A DNA stretch of 64,000 bases from an uncultured bacterium (GCA_948467735.1 CAOKFN010000006.1:53884-117883); one strand, 5' to 3'. Shown: positions 9,057 through 17,250, numbered from the stretch's first letter. Program-made: numbers and translations. The notes: a model not told the origin generated them from the letters alone.

Positions 9057-9081
9057 CCCTGTATCCTCTCTACTTTCTTAT

Positions 9082-9168
9082 TTATTTTGCATAAAAGAAC
9101 TTCCCTGAGGCCCTTCCAAGAGGCCGCAGGGAGAGCGCCGCTGATTCCCTTGTCCCCTCTTGGGGCAT
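9082..9168 (-). CDS. Possible 28-residue leader peptide upstream of argC
   Basis: Inside the argC leader an ATG opens a 28-codon frame ending in TAA. It spans the hairpin described at 9102-9163 and holds three Arg codons (AGG, CGG, AGG at positions 7, 15 and 19), not in a row. No good ribosome site precedes it (AGAAG, 9 nt away). It may be a leader peptide or only a chance frame within structured RNA. Confidence 0.22.
   Translation of the reverse strand: MPQEGTRESAALSLRPLGRASGKFFYAK
9102..9163 (-). promoter_or_regulatory. argC leader with two mutually exclusive stems (possible attenuator)
   Basis: In the transcribed (minus) strand, TCCCTG with GGCC pairs with GGCC and CAGGGA (9102-9132) and is followed by AGTTCTTTT, like a weak terminator. 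The loop side of that hairpin, CCTCTTGG (9116-9123), is also an exact complement of CCAAGAGG upstream (9156-9163), so forming one stem breaks the other. Switching is inferred. No T-box antiterminator motif was seen. Confidence 0.45.
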
Positions 9169-9212
9169 TTTGTCAATCTTCTGAAATCTTCTCTCACAAA
9201 ATATCTTTTTCT

Positions 9213-9240
9213 ATCATACCACTTTTTGCATAAATGTCTA
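9213..9240 (-). promoter_or_regulatory. Promoter of the arginine operon
   Basis: Minus strand: -35 TAGACA, 16-bp spacer, -10 TATGAT. The spacer carries a TGCATA half-site, so ArgR binding there would block RNA polymerase. The leader to argC is about 150 nt. Confidence 0.55.
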
Positions 9241-9322
9241 TATATTTTTTGATTTTATGCAATAAAAATTTTTATTATATATAATTATGCATTTTGCATC
9301 TGTATAACTGCATATTTATGCT
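9227..9322. promoter_or_regulatory. Cluster of ArgR-like half-sites upstream of argC
   Basis: TGCATA/TATGCA-type half-sites occur at 9227, 9256, 9286, 9295 (TGCATC) and as a pair at 9309-9322 (TGCATATTTATGCT). The pair fits the ARG-box pattern TGNAT-N4-ATNCA with one mismatch. The tract is very AT-rich. A further TGCATA lies at 9088 in the leader. Repression by an ArgR/AhrC protein, with arginine as signal, is the expected function; no argR gene is in this window. Confidence 0.5.
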
Positions 9323-9526
9323 TTATACGGCAAGCCTGCCCTCCGCCAAAGCCCCGACGCAAAAAAGAGGCCTCCCCGGCCCCTTTTATGACTGCTCCAT
9401 GTCAATCCGCTCAATCGCACATAATACCACATCCGCAAATTCCCTTCCGACCGGCAGTTCACGAATTATCGCATCACATTTCCCCGCACTGTAATATGCC
9501 AATCCACACAGCGCAGTGAATTCTCC

Positions 9527-11149
9527 TCAGGGATTTTCAAAAACAGGATTCCCTTCCAGCGCAATACTGCTCTTCCTGCTCCATGACCTTTGAAGCTTTA
9601 CCAAATCCTCCGCAAGCCATGTATACGCATCATTGACTTCGCCGTACCGATACAGACCGCAGTAGGCCAATCCATCCTGCTCATAAACCGACAACAGGAC
9701 GTCGGTATCCTGCCAGCCCGTCTGGGACGCCAGCACCAGCCGTTTCCCGTCAAAGAAGCAGGCTGCCTCCTTTGTAAAACAGGTATTTTCCTCCGGAACG
9801 CTCTGTCCGTCGCTGCCCGTCCCTTTCCATTCGGGCGTCAAAAACTTCAAAAGCCCCCGGCCTGCAGCAGTTTCCTGTGAAAGCAAAGCGTCTTCCTTCC
9901 CGTCAGCAGGAAATACACCGCTATACCATAATCGGAACTCTCCATCCGCCTCCGCCGCAAATGAAAAACGATGATCCGTCCATATCATCATAATGCCCCC
10001 GTCTTCAATCGTCATCCTTCTCCAATCAGGAAATACGATTCTGCCGGACTCCCCCTCGCTGCCCTCCAGCACCGGAATCTGTTGGGACAATACCGGAATT
10101 TCATTTTCCAAGGTATGGACGGCAAGGCTGAATTCCCTCTCTCCCCTCGCCAGCAGAAACAATCTCTCCCCCGCCTCATCCAGCAGCAGCTTCACAGGAA
10201 CCGCCCCTGCGGGCAGATCGCATACCTTTTTAATCTGATCCAAATCAACGAATTTCCTGCCCTCTTCCTCCTGCAGAGGAAAGTAAAAAATACCGTTGTT
10301 CTGCCCCCTGTCCATGGAAATTCCGTCTTTATCCTCACAATAATACGTGTAATAACAGCCTTTCTCCCCATAAGCCGCAGTACCGATAATTCTGATTCCG
10401 CTCCTGTCATACACATGGACATACGAAATATTGCCGTCGGCGTCCTTTCTCACCATAACCTCCGCCATATCCTCCCCCGTGGATATACGGAAAAACTCCG
10501 TTAAAAATACATAATAGTCGTCAAAATAAGAAGTCTTGGCACTCCGAAAAGCCGACTGGCTGCTGTGCAGGCTAAAATCCACAATGGGGTAATACTCATA
10601 ATAATCTCCCACCCGGATCAGCTCCGTCCTCTCCTCCCCCAAAGATGTCCGTTCCGCCGCCGCACGGATGATTTTAGACAGTGCAAAGTTATCAGGGTCT
10701 ATCGCGTCGGAAGAACCCGCGACTTTGCCTGCGTTTCCGGAATAGGCCGTCCCAAAATTATTCTGCAGCCCCACTTCGACATAGTCTTCTTCCATGAAGG
10801 GGCTTCCTCCCATATAATCCATCCCCCGCCAAATTCCCTCTTCATGGGAAGAAAAAGTCAGCGCGCTCTCCGCCTCTGTATTGCCGCCCACAGCGTATGC
10901 CGTATCCCATAACAGATGCCTGTGGGTCAGTTCCGTATCGTCCGTCCACATATTTCCTCCGTTCATTTCTTCCCCAAAGCAGGAGGCAATTTTCAGAGTG
11001 ACACCTTCGGCCGCCGCAGGATCGCCCAAAATCGGTTCCTCTATAATAACGACGCCTTCTTTTTCGCTGTCTATCTTCCAACACGCAGATGCAAGAACCA
11101 TAAGCACCGCCGCAAAAAACATCCCCGCAATCACCAAAGCTTTCTTCAT
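9527..11149 (-). CDS. Putative lipoprotein of a GntR/ABC operon
   Basis: About 540 residues, starting at MKKALVIAGMFF with a hydrophobic stretch ending LASAC, a likely lipoprotein attachment site near residue 23. The rest is soluble, rich in acidic and aromatic residues, with short beta-like segments such as YYEYYPIVDFSLH, and shows no family I recognise. It is the last gene of an operon with a GntR regulator, two membrane proteins and an ABC ATPase, so it may be the extracytoplasmic sensor or partner of that transporter. An upstream in-frame start would overlap the ATPase gene and is less likely. Confidence 0.65.
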   Translation of the reverse strand: MKKALVIAGMFFAAVLMVLASACWKIDSEKEGVVIIEEPILGDPAAAEGVTLKIASCFGEEMNGGNMWTDDTELTHRHLLWDTAYAVGGNTEAESALTFSSHEEGIWRGMDYMGGSPFMEEDYVEVGLQNNFGTAYSGNAGKVAGSSDAIDPDNFALSKIIRAAAERTSLGEERTELIRVGDYYEYYPIVDFSLHSSQSAFRSAKTSYFDDYYVFLTEFFRISTGEDMAEVMVRKDADGNISYVHVYDRSGIRIIGTAAYGEKGCYYTYYCEDKDGISMDRGQNNGIFYFPLQEEEGRKFVDLDQIKKVCDLPAGAVPVKLLLDEAGERLFLLARGEREFSLAVHTLENEIPVLSQQIPVLEGSEGESGRIVFPDWRRMTIEDGGIMMIWTDHRFSFAAEADGEFRLWYSGVFPADGKEDALLSQETAAGRGLLKFLTPEWKGTGSDGQSVPEENTCFTKEAACFFDGKRLVLASQTGWQDTDVLLSVYEQDGLAYCGLYRYGEVNDAYTWLAEDLVKLQRSWSRKSSIALEGNPVFENP

Positions 11150-11226
11150 ATCACCGCTCACATCCTTCCGATTCTGATTTTGTCCCCGCCGCCCCATCCC
11201 ATGAAAAAGCCCGGCTGCGGCCAAAA

Positions 11227-11967
11227 TTATTTTTCTATCAGTTCCTGCAATGCCCTGCTCACCCTGTCCGGACGATACTGCCATGTTTCTTTGACATATT
11301 CCATCAGCGACCTGCCCTGCTCCTCCAGCTCAAGGGCGGCAGCGTCCCCCGCAATCCTGCCCTGACGAAGCAGTACCGCCCTGCTGATGAAATGTTCCAC
11401 CTCTTCGATTAAGTGGGTGGAAAGAAGAATTGTTTCCTCCGGTTCCAGAATTCCTAAGAGCACCTTATAAAAATCCTCCCTGTTAAAAACATCATTTCCC
11501 GCAAAGGGTTCGTCCATCAAAATATAATCCGCTCCCTGACACAGCGCCAATATCACCTCAAACTGATTCTTTTGTCCCACGGAATAGTGTTTTACGGCTT
11601 TTTTCCCGGACAGTTCAAAGAAATCCATCAGCGCCTCAAATCTTCTGCCCCGAAACTTCTCAAAATGCATCTGGTAAAATTCCCTGTGCTCTTTCGGAGT
11701 CAGGTTCGGAAAAAAGGAATGTTCGCAGGATGCAAAGGACAGACGCGCAATATTGCTCCTGTCGATTTTTTCCCCGTCCAGAAGGATTTCCCCCTGATAC
11801 TTCAGAAATCCAAGGATGCTCTTTAAAAGCGTCGTCTTACCGGCGCCGTTTTCCCCGAACAGTCCTATAATTTCTCCTTCTCCTATTTTCAGATTCACAT
11901 CCCTCAGGGCTTCGGTCCCTCCTTTGGCAGTATAATACACTTTCCTCAAAGATTTAATTTCCAGCAT
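11227..11967 (-). CDS. ABC transporter ATP-binding protein (ABC-2/YtrB type)
   Basis: A 246-residue single ATPase domain. Walker A is GENGAGKT (38-45), the signature region is the degenerate YSVGQKNQ (about 128-135), Walker B with the catalytic Glu is YILMDEPF (E153), and a switch His is in LLSTHLIEEVEHF. GGAGG precedes the ATG. The signature lacks the usual LSGGQ, as is common in YtrB-like antibiotic-responsive exporters. The neighbours are two polytopic membrane proteins and a YtrA-type GntR regulator. Confidence 0.9.
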   Translation of the reverse strand: MLEIKSLRKVYYTAKGGTEALRDVNLKIGEGEIIGLFGENGAGKTTLLKSILGFLKYQGEILLDGEKIDRSNIARLSFASCEHSFFPNLTPKEHREFYQMHFEKFRGRRFEALMDFFELSGKKAVKHYSVGQKNQFEVILALCQGADYILMDEPFAGNDVFNREDFYKVLLGILEPEETILLSTHLIEEVEHFISRAVLLRQGRIAGDAAALELEEQGRSLMEYVKETWQYRPDRVSRALQELIEK

Positions 11968-12072
11968 GATTTTTGGCCTCCTAATTCAATTGCCGCCTGC
12001 GGCAATTTGTTCCGTCATGTGCATTTGGCACATTATTCTCTTCAGCGCCCTTTTGGGGAAGGACGTTTCATT

Positions 12073-12576
12073 TTACCCCGGCAGGCACTGCGCCGGGATG
12101 ATCAGCAGATAAATTAGATAATACAGCAGGCGCAGGGCCGCCATCAATACCGCTCCTGCCGCCATGCACAGCGCCGGACCCCAAATACAGCTTTTTATCA
12201 TAGTTCTGCGTTCCGGCAGCCGCCGCATCAAATAAATACTTTTTGCGCCGCGATAGTAATAAAAATAATGATATACGGACATAGCCGCAAGAAACAGGAA
12301 AAACGGCGCAAACATTCCCTCCTGCCCCTGCACCAGCCATGCAAAGGGTTCCGCTTCAAGACCCGTGGGAATGATCCTCCCGTTTTCCACACGAACCACC
12401 TCGCCAAAAACCCGATACAGTTTTCTAAAAAAATCCAAGCCGGGTATTATCCCAATTCCAAAAAGAATCACCGCCGCCCTGCATTCCTGCCGGTACTCGT
12501 ATCCCGGCGGATATCCTGTTTTCAGCACCTCTCTGACTTTTATCATCATTTCGATTCTCTTTTTTCGGCTTCCCAT
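12073..12576 (-). CDS. Membrane protein, probable ABC permease subunit
   Basis: About 167 residues from MGSRKKRIEMM, where GGGAGG stands 7 nt upstream. Translation could also begin at a TTG at 12669, adding 31 residues containing a doubled MTGxxD motif. Three hydrophobic segments are visible (about 35-52, 86-104 and 138-162). No domain is recognised. The place between an ATPase and another membrane protein suggests a permease or accessory subunit of an ABC-2-like exporter. Confidence 0.65.
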   Translation of the reverse strand: MGSRKKRIEMMIKVREVLKTGYPPGYEYRQECRAAVILFGIGIIPGLDFFRKLYRVFGEVVRVENGRIIPTGLEAEPFAWLVQGQEGMFAPFFLFLAAMSVYHYFYYYRGAKSIYLMRRLPERRTMIKSCIWGPALCMAAGAVLMAALRLLYYLIYLLIIPAQCLPG

Positions 12577-12760
12577 ACCGGTTCCTCCCGTCATATCGTT
12601 TTCTCCCGTCATATCCCCTTCCCCCGGCTGTCCGCTCCGCATCCGCCCGATTTTCAAATCTGCCGCCAAATCGCATCCTTAATTACAATTAGGATCGGAA
12701 AGCCTCCAAGCGCCCTCCTGACTTTCAGCAGCAAAAATCTGCATAACACCGAAATTCTGC

Positions 12761-13519
12761 TCAGTCCTGCCCTGCGTATTTGACCGCAAATATTTCCTTT
12801 CCGATAATTAAAATAAACACAATATCACAGAGCACATCCAGAATATTCATTCCCATACCGGTTCTAAACCAATAGGCGGCCACAAGGAACCGAGCGATGG
12901 GCATATAATAACTCTTTCCTTTCATCCCCGCCGCTTCCATGCCAAACGCCGTAAGCATGAGTCCGTTTCGTACCCACTTTCCCATCTCCGCCATGGGCAG
13001 CAGACAATGCAGAAACCGATTGCCGTAAAAAGCAAAGAAATACGTCTGCGGCGCATTCTGCCCCATATCTTTTTTACATATCCATATCATCCCCAGCGCC
13101 AATAAAATCTGCGCCGCAAATACCAGCAGCAGGCAGAGTATGTTATAAATTGCTTTTATCACATAAAAATGATTAGGGGACACGCGAAGCCGCATCATGG
13201 TATTGCCGCTCTTGCCGTCCAGACGTTTTTCTGTCCAGAGAAGGATAAAAAAGGCAATTCCCAATGTTACCAGAAATATCGGATGCATTTTTACGCCGTT
13301 CAATATTTGTGATATTGTTCCATTGGAAACACCCTTCCGTGAATAAAGCGCCTGTCTTCCGCAATAAAAGAAAATTCCCTCCACTGCCGCCATTGCCGTC
13401 ACCGCCGCTAATACTTTGTAAAAGCTTCCTCTCGCCAGCAGTCCCCACATGGACATGTAAGCGGAACCATATTGTATTTTTTCCCTGTAAACAGCGTTTT
13501 TCCCTCTACTCTCCGTCAT
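12761..13519 (-). CDS. Membrane protein, probable ABC-2-type permease
   Basis: 252 residues with about six hydrophobic segments; AAGGAG lies 9 nt before the ATG. The topology and the position behind a GntR regulator and before an ABC ATPase fit the permease of a YtrABC-like exporter. No conserved motif is recognised beyond this. A segment near TEKRLDGKSGNTMMRLRVSP resembles cytoplasmic loops of ABC-2 permeases that follow short helices. Confidence 0.7.
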   Translation of the reverse strand: MTESRGKNAVYREKIQYGSAYMSMWGLLARGSFYKVLAAVTAMAAVEGIFFYCGRQALYSRKGVSNGTISQILNGVKMHPIFLVTLGIAFFILLWTEKRLDGKSGNTMMRLRVSPNHFYVIKAIYNILCLLLVFAAQILLALGMIWICKKDMGQNAPQTYFFAFYGNRFLHCLLPMAEMGKWVRNGLMLTAFGMEAAGMKGKSYYMPIARFLVAAYWFRTGMGMNILDVLCDIVFILIIGKEIFAVKYAGQD

Positions 13520-13749
13520 CCTTCACAACTCCTTCCATTCCCCGTATTCTCCCCCGCCTTCCACGGTTCCTCTGGTTTCCTTCGCCCTGCTTCCACTTCC
13601 ATAGTCTTCCCTCTTCCCCTTGCTCTTCCTCCCTTTCACATTTCCTCTTGTTTCTTTCGCTTTCCACTCTCTTTTAGTTTCTCCTTAATTCCCTTTCTCT
13701 CCGCCTTCTCCCACGGCTTCTTTCCTCCACTGTCTGCGGCGCTTTCTGT
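13520..13749 (-). other. Purine-rich intercistronic stretch
   Basis: 230 bp between the GntR gene and the first permease gene with strong strand bias. The plus strand is nearly all C and T for most of its length, so the operon mRNA would be a long A/G run with many GGAG-like motifs. No clear gene or hairpin is seen in it. Confidence 0.6.
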
Positions 13750-14127
13750 CTAGGGATTCTCCCACGCTCTGTCGGCCAGCGCATACGCCTCCTCCTTGGA
13801 CATCCCTAATCGCTTCATGGCTTTTACCCAAGCCTGCGTATCACCGGCAAGCAGTTCCATCCGTATTCTCTCCACGGTCTGATCCTCCACACAGGTATAG
13901 CTTTTCGCGCCGGAACGAGAAACAATAATACCTTCCTCTTCCAGCAGATGATACGCCTTCTGTATGGTATTGGGATTGACTCCCAGCAGCGCGGACAACG
14001 CCCTTCTGGAAGGCACCTCCTCCTGCCCGCCGATGACGCCCGCCGCAATCCCCTGTTTGATATACCGGATAATCTGCATATAAATCGGACCGCTGTCCTC
14101 CAAAACAAACTTTTCAAACGAAACCAT
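13750..14127 (-). CDS. GntR-family regulator, YtrA subfamily
   Basis: A 125-residue regulator with an N-terminal winged helix-turn-helix (about 12-78), visible as PSRRALSALLGVNPNTIQKAY, and a short helical C-terminus with no ligand domain, the YtrA layout. Such proteins repress an adjacent ABC operon and respond to cell-wall or antibiotic stress. It is the first gene of the operon and two palindromic operators overlap its own promoter, so autoregulation is likely. Confidence 0.92.
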   Translation of the reverse strand: MVSFEKFVLEDSGPIYMQIIRYIKQGIAAGVIGGQEEVPSRRALSALLGVNPNTIQKAYHLLEEEGIIVSRSGAKSYTCVEDQTVERIRMELLAGDTQAWVKAMKRLGMSKEEAYALADRAWENP

Positions 14128-14139
14128 CTCTCACGCTCC

Positions 14140-14196
14140 AACCGTATTATTTGTGTAACACAGTTCCTATAACCGTATTATACAATTAACACAGTT
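14140..14196. promoter_or_regulatory. Twin palindromic GntR operators
   Basis: Two 26-bp imperfect palindromes at 14140-14165 and 14171-14196, 31 bp apart. Each has half-sites AACCGTATTA and TAACACAGTT around a 6-bp core (TTTGTG or TACAAT). Only the cores differ, which marks the half-sites as the conserved part. The distal copy overlaps the promoter -10. Confidence 0.75.
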
Positions 14197-14205
14197 TGTC
14201 GTCAA
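14177..14205 (-). promoter_or_regulatory. Promoter of the GntR/ABC operon
   Basis: Minus strand: -35 TTGACG, 17-bp spacer, -10 TATAAT, a near-consensus sigma-70-type promoter. The whole -10 and most of the spacer lie inside a GntR operator. Confidence 0.8.
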
Positions 14206-14336
14206 GGAAATTTTACATAATATTTTCGTTACAACATTTTCCAGCACTTTTTCAGATTTGCCACACCTTGACGGCTCTCTGGCTTGGACTATTTAGGATG
14301 ATATCCTGTCCATGTCCTATTGTTGCTTATAATCAG

Positions 14337-14366
14337 TTGTCTTATATACTACAGACAAATTATAAT
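14337..14366 (+). promoter_or_regulatory. Promoter with possible controller box for the XRE gene
   Basis: -35 TTGTCT, 18-bp spacer, -10 TATAAT, 43 bp before the XRE start. TTGTCT and AGACAA form an inverted repeat (14337-14358) overlapping the -35 and spacer, placed like the C-box of restriction-modification controller proteins. Confidence 0.5.
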
Positions 14367-14408
14367 AAAAAAAACAATTATCTAATGATGTTTGGAGGAG
14401 GGAACTTA

Positions 14409-14621
14409 TTGACAATACAGGCAGCTTTGGGCCGGCGTATTCAGGAACTGCGCAGGGGGCTTGGATTAAGCCAAGAGAAATTCGCGCTTTCTATTGAAAT
14501 GGACCGCAGCTATTATGCTTCCGTCGAGGCCGGAAAAAGAAACATTTCCATTTGCAATATCAAGAAAATAGCAGACGGGCTGGGCGTATCCTTGTCCGAA
14601 TTATTTCAGAACTTATACTGA
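14409..14621 (+). CDS. XRE-family regulator, restriction-modification controller type
   Basis: A 70-residue single-domain helix-turn-helix protein (MTIQAALGRRIQELR onward) with the DNA-reading segment LSQEKFALSIEMDRSYYASVE. The start is taken as TTG because GGAGGAGGG lies just upstream; an earlier ATG pair has no such site and overlaps it. Its size and sequence are those of controller (C) proteins of type II restriction systems or of small XRE repressors. It sits directly before a broken MvaI/BcnI-type nuclease gene, which favours the controller reading. Confidence 0.82.
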   Translation: MTIQAALGRRIQELRRGLGLSQEKFALSIEMDRSYYASVEAGKRNISICNIKKIADGLGVSLSELFQNLY

Positions 14622-14644
14622 CGACCTCTAAAATCTGCCATGTG

Positions 14645-14705
14645 ATCCGACTCGCGAGCGACAGGCACTGGGAGTCGGCGGCAAATTTTACCACTCGTGA
14701 GTATA
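14645..14705 (+). repeat. Dispersed palindromic element, copy 1
   Basis: CCGACTC and GAGTCGG arms are followed by CAAATTTTACCA and CTCGTGAGTAT. A related copy at 15868-15940 keeps the CAAATTTTA-CA-CGT-AGTAT part. It lies 24 bp upstream of the nuclease remnant start. Confidence 0.45.
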
Positions 14706-14728
14706 AGCAAGTCAAAAGGAGGAGTTCA

Positions 14729-15354
14729 ATGATTGATACACTGGATGATTTTATTCATGAATACTCAAAAATTAAAGACATAGGCTGGATAACCACGCAC
14801 CGATCCGGCCCCACCGGAATCGGCAAGACCCTTGAGGATTTATTAGGCATTCCGGAAAACAACCTGCACGAACCGGATTTTGGAGAGTACGAATTGAAGT
14901 CCTGCCGGCTTCATTCAAACAGCATGCTCACAATGTTCACGCAGACGCCCCAGCCGCGCGTTTTGTCCCCATTGCAAATACCGGGCATTCTCTCAAAATA
15001 GTGTGTGATTCCGAAAAAATATCAATCGCATCGGAAGCCGGAGTCGAAAATGTGTTCTGGAATCGAAACGCATTAAAGAAAAGCTTTGATAAAAAATATA
15101 AGAATAAATTTGTTTACGCCAAAGCCCAATCTCGCGGAAGCGGATCCAACGAACAGTTTTTATTTACGGAAGCCTATGAAGTATCCGGTTTTTCCTATGA
15201 ATCCTTCGTGGAGCTTTTGGAACGGGGACAAATCTATATCGACCTTCGTATCGGACAGTATCCAGACGGCAGGACTCATGATCATGGCACAGGATTCCGA
15301 ATTCGTGAGGCCGATCAGTTTTTGCTTTTCAAACTCAATCGCCGCATTGTCTAA
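14729..15354 (+). pseudogene. MvaI/BcnI-type restriction endonuclease, disrupted
   Basis: Starts at ATG 14729 behind AAAAGGAGGAG. The first part reads to about residue 76 with the family opening (HRSGPTGIGKTLEDLLGI) and a catalytic-type FGEYELKS (E-x-K). After QTPQPR the frame is lost, and translation in this frame ends at 14999-15001. The rest of the protein continues in another frame from RFVPIANTGHSLKIV through to RIREADQFLLFKLN at 15354. The two halves abut with a missing middle, so an out-of-frame internal deletion (roughly 30-40 codons by comparison with remembered relatives) has inactivated it. No methyltransferase gene is nearby. Confidence 0.8.
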
Positions 15355-15392
15355 AGTCTGTTGAAGGAGGAGAGAACCTCTCTCCCCTTCTT

Positions 15393-15518
15393 TTATCTGC
15401 AAAGAATCACACCATCCTTCCGTGCCCCATCCACTTTATTCTGAACGCACAGGCTCCGCACTCTCCGAGGTGTCATTTCCCATTTTTCTGCCGCTTCTTC
15501 CACACTGATATAATTCAT
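15393..15518 (-). CDS. Short helix-turn-helix protein
   Basis: 41 residues from MNYISVEEAAEKW, with GGAGG 7 nt before the ATG. It contains one helix-turn-helix (EEAAEKWEMTPRRVRSLCVQNKVDGA) of the kind in small MerR/excisionase-like proteins of Lachnospiraceae. Remembered relatives are longer and carry an aromatic/proline tail; this one ends in GVILCR, so it may be truncated. It is convergent with the nuclease remnant and may be part of the same degraded mobile segment. Confidence 0.5.
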   Translation of the reverse strand: MNYISVEEAAEKWEMTPRRVRSLCVQNKVDGARKDGVILCR

Positions 15519-15708
15519 CTGTCCGCCTCCATACAACAGTATGCATATTATATGCCGAATCGCGAACAGATGCAAGGATTTTTACATAGGAATCGGTTTT
15601 TGGAATCCGATTGTAACATAGGAATCAATTCTCGGCAAAAATTAATTACCATCCTCGATAAAGGATATCTTATCCTCCGGAATACATGCTGCTCATACCG
15701 GGTGCTGC

Positions 15709-15722
15709 TGAATAAATATTCA
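15709..15722. promoter_or_regulatory. ARG box 1 upstream of argG
   Basis: TGAATAAATATTCA, a perfect palindrome matching the classical ARG-box consensus TGAAT-N4-ATTCA. It lies about 92 bp upstream of the argG -35. ArgR/AhrC binding is inferred. Confidence 0.75.
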
Positions 15723-15769
15723 TCTTATTGCATTTTACGTCATAAAAATAGCTGTTTTTACAGTTTATA

Positions 15770-15783
15770 TGAATTTTTATACA
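15770..15783. promoter_or_regulatory. ARG box 2 upstream of argG
   Basis: TGAATTTTTATACA differs from the ARG-box palindrome at one position. It is 61 bp from box 1 (close to six helical turns) and 31 bp upstream of the argG -35. Confidence 0.65.
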
Positions 15784-15813
15784 CATGCTCAAATTTTTTA
15801 TTCACATTTATAC

Positions 15814-15842
15814 TTGCATTTCCCTCGGAAATGTTGTATAGT
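15814..15842 (+). promoter_or_regulatory. argG promoter
   Basis: -35 TTGCAT, 17-bp spacer, -10 TATAGT, giving a leader of about 145 nt before argG. Confidence 0.65.
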
Positions 15843-15867
15843 GTTTGAAGATAAACTTACGAGAGGT

Positions 15868-15940
15868 AAAATCCGGCTTCATGATGCGCTCCGCTCGTGA
15901 GTCGGGCTGCTTAGCAAATTTTAGCAGCCGTCAGTATCAA
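15868..15940 (+). repeat. Dispersed palindromic element, copy 2, in the argG leader
   Basis: Contains GCTCGTGAGTCGG and a hairpin GGCTGCT / AGCAGCC around CAAATTTT, related to the element at 14645-14705. It lies in the argG leader, about 55 bp before the start codon. Confidence 0.45.
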
Positions 15941-15993
15941 TACAGAAAGCTGCCATAATAGCAAAACAGGCTGTGGAAAGGAAAGGTATCTAC

Positions 15994-17217
15994 ATGAAAG
16001 AAAAAGTAATTCTGGCGTATTCGGGCGGTCTGGACACCACCGCCATCATTCCTTGGCTGAAGGAAAATTTTGATTATGAAGTCATCTGCGTCTGCGTGGA
16101 CTGCGGGCAGGCGGAGGAGCTGGACGGGCTGGAGGAGCGTGCGAAATCCTGCGGCGCTTCCAAGCTGTATATCGAAAATGTCATCGACGAATTCTGCGAC
16201 GAATACATCGTTCCCTGCGTACAGGCCAACGCCGTCTATGAGAACAAATACCTGCTGGGCACTTCCATGGCAAGGCCCCTGATTGCCAAGAAGCTGGTAG
16301 AAATCGCAAGGAAGGAAGGCGCCTCCGCCATCTGCCACGGCGCTACCGGCAAGGGCAACGACCAGATTCGTTTTGAGCTGGGAATCAAGGCGCTGGCTCC
16401 CGATATCAAAATAATCGCCGCATGGAGAAACGACAAGTGGACCATGGATTCCAGGGAATCCGAAATCGAGTACTGCAAGGCCCACGGCATCCATCTTCCC
16501 TTCTCCGCAGACTCCTCCTACAGCCGCGACCGCAATATCTGGCATATCAGCCACGAAGGGCTGGAGCTGGAAGATCCCGCCAACGAGCCTAATTTTGAAC
16601 ACCTTCTGGTACTTGGCGTCACTCCCGAAAAGGCCCCCGAGGAAGGCGAATATGTCACCATGACTTTTGAGAAAGGCGTGCCAGCTTCCGTCAACGGCAG
16701 AAAGATGAAGGTTTCCGAGATTATTCATACGCTGAACGAAATGGGCGGCAGACACGGCATCGGCATTATTGATATTGTGGAGAACCGTGTGGTGGGCATG
16801 AAATCCAGAGGCGTGTACGAGACGCCCGGCGGCACCATTTTGATGGAGGCCCATCAGCAGCTGGAGGAGCTTATCCTAGACAGGGATACTTACGCAATGA
16901 AGAAAGAAATGGGCGGCCGTTTCGCCAGCCTCGTATACGAAGGAAAATGGTTTACGCCGCTGCGGCAGGCAGAGCAGGCCTTTATTGAGGAAACTCAGAA
17001 GTATGTCACGGGTGAAGTGAAATTCAAGCTTTACAAGGGCAATATCATTAAAGCCGGAACCACTTCTCCTTACACCTTGTATAACGAAAGCATCGCTTCC
17101 TTTACCACGGGCGATTTATACGACCATCATGACGCGGAAGGCTTTATCAATCTGTTTGGGCTGTCCTGCAAGGTACGCGCCATGAAGATGGCCAGCCAAG
17201 GTGAAGAGTTATTCTAA
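15994..17217 (+). CDS. argG: Argininosuccinate synthase
   Basis: A 407-residue ATP-dependent ligase joining citrulline and aspartate. The ATP-pyrophosphatase loop AYSGGLDTT is at the N-terminus, followed by the family motifs GKGNDQIRFE and SYSRDRNIWHIS. The start is the ATG at 15994 with AAAGG 7 nt upstream; an in-frame ATG seven codons earlier lacks a site. argH is not next to it; a DUF1294 gene follows. ARG boxes upstream suggest repression by arginine, in step with the argC operon. Confidence 0.97.
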   Translation: MKEKVILAYSGGLDTTAIIPWLKENFDYEVICVCVDCGQAEELDGLEERAKSCGASKLYIENVIDEFCDEYIVPCVQANAVYENKYLLGTSMARPLIAKKLVEIARKEGASAICHGATGKGNDQIRFELGIKALAPDIKIIAAWRNDKWTMDSRESEIEYCKAHGIHLPFSADSSYSRDRNIWHISHEGLELEDPANEPNFEHLLVLGVTPEKAPEEGEYVTMTFEKGVPASVNGRKMKVSEIIHTLNEMGGRHGIGIIDIVENRVVGMKSRGVYETPGGTILMEAHQQLEELILDRDTYAMKKEMGGRFASLVYEGKWFTPLRQAEQAFIEETQKYVTGEVKFKLYKGNIIKAGTTSPYTLYNESIASFTTGDLYDHHDAEGFINLFGLSCKVRAMKMASQGEELF

Positions 17218-17250
17218 CGCATGAAAATACCATGCCCATGGAGTGTAGAA

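Noticed and set aside
9057..9240. T-box riboswitch in the argC leader
   Set aside because: No AGGGTGG-type antiterminator or specifier stem could be found.
15937..16854. A 305-codon minus-strand frame opposite argG
   Set aside because: Antisense of a clear argG; no domain, and codon pattern set by the opposite strand.
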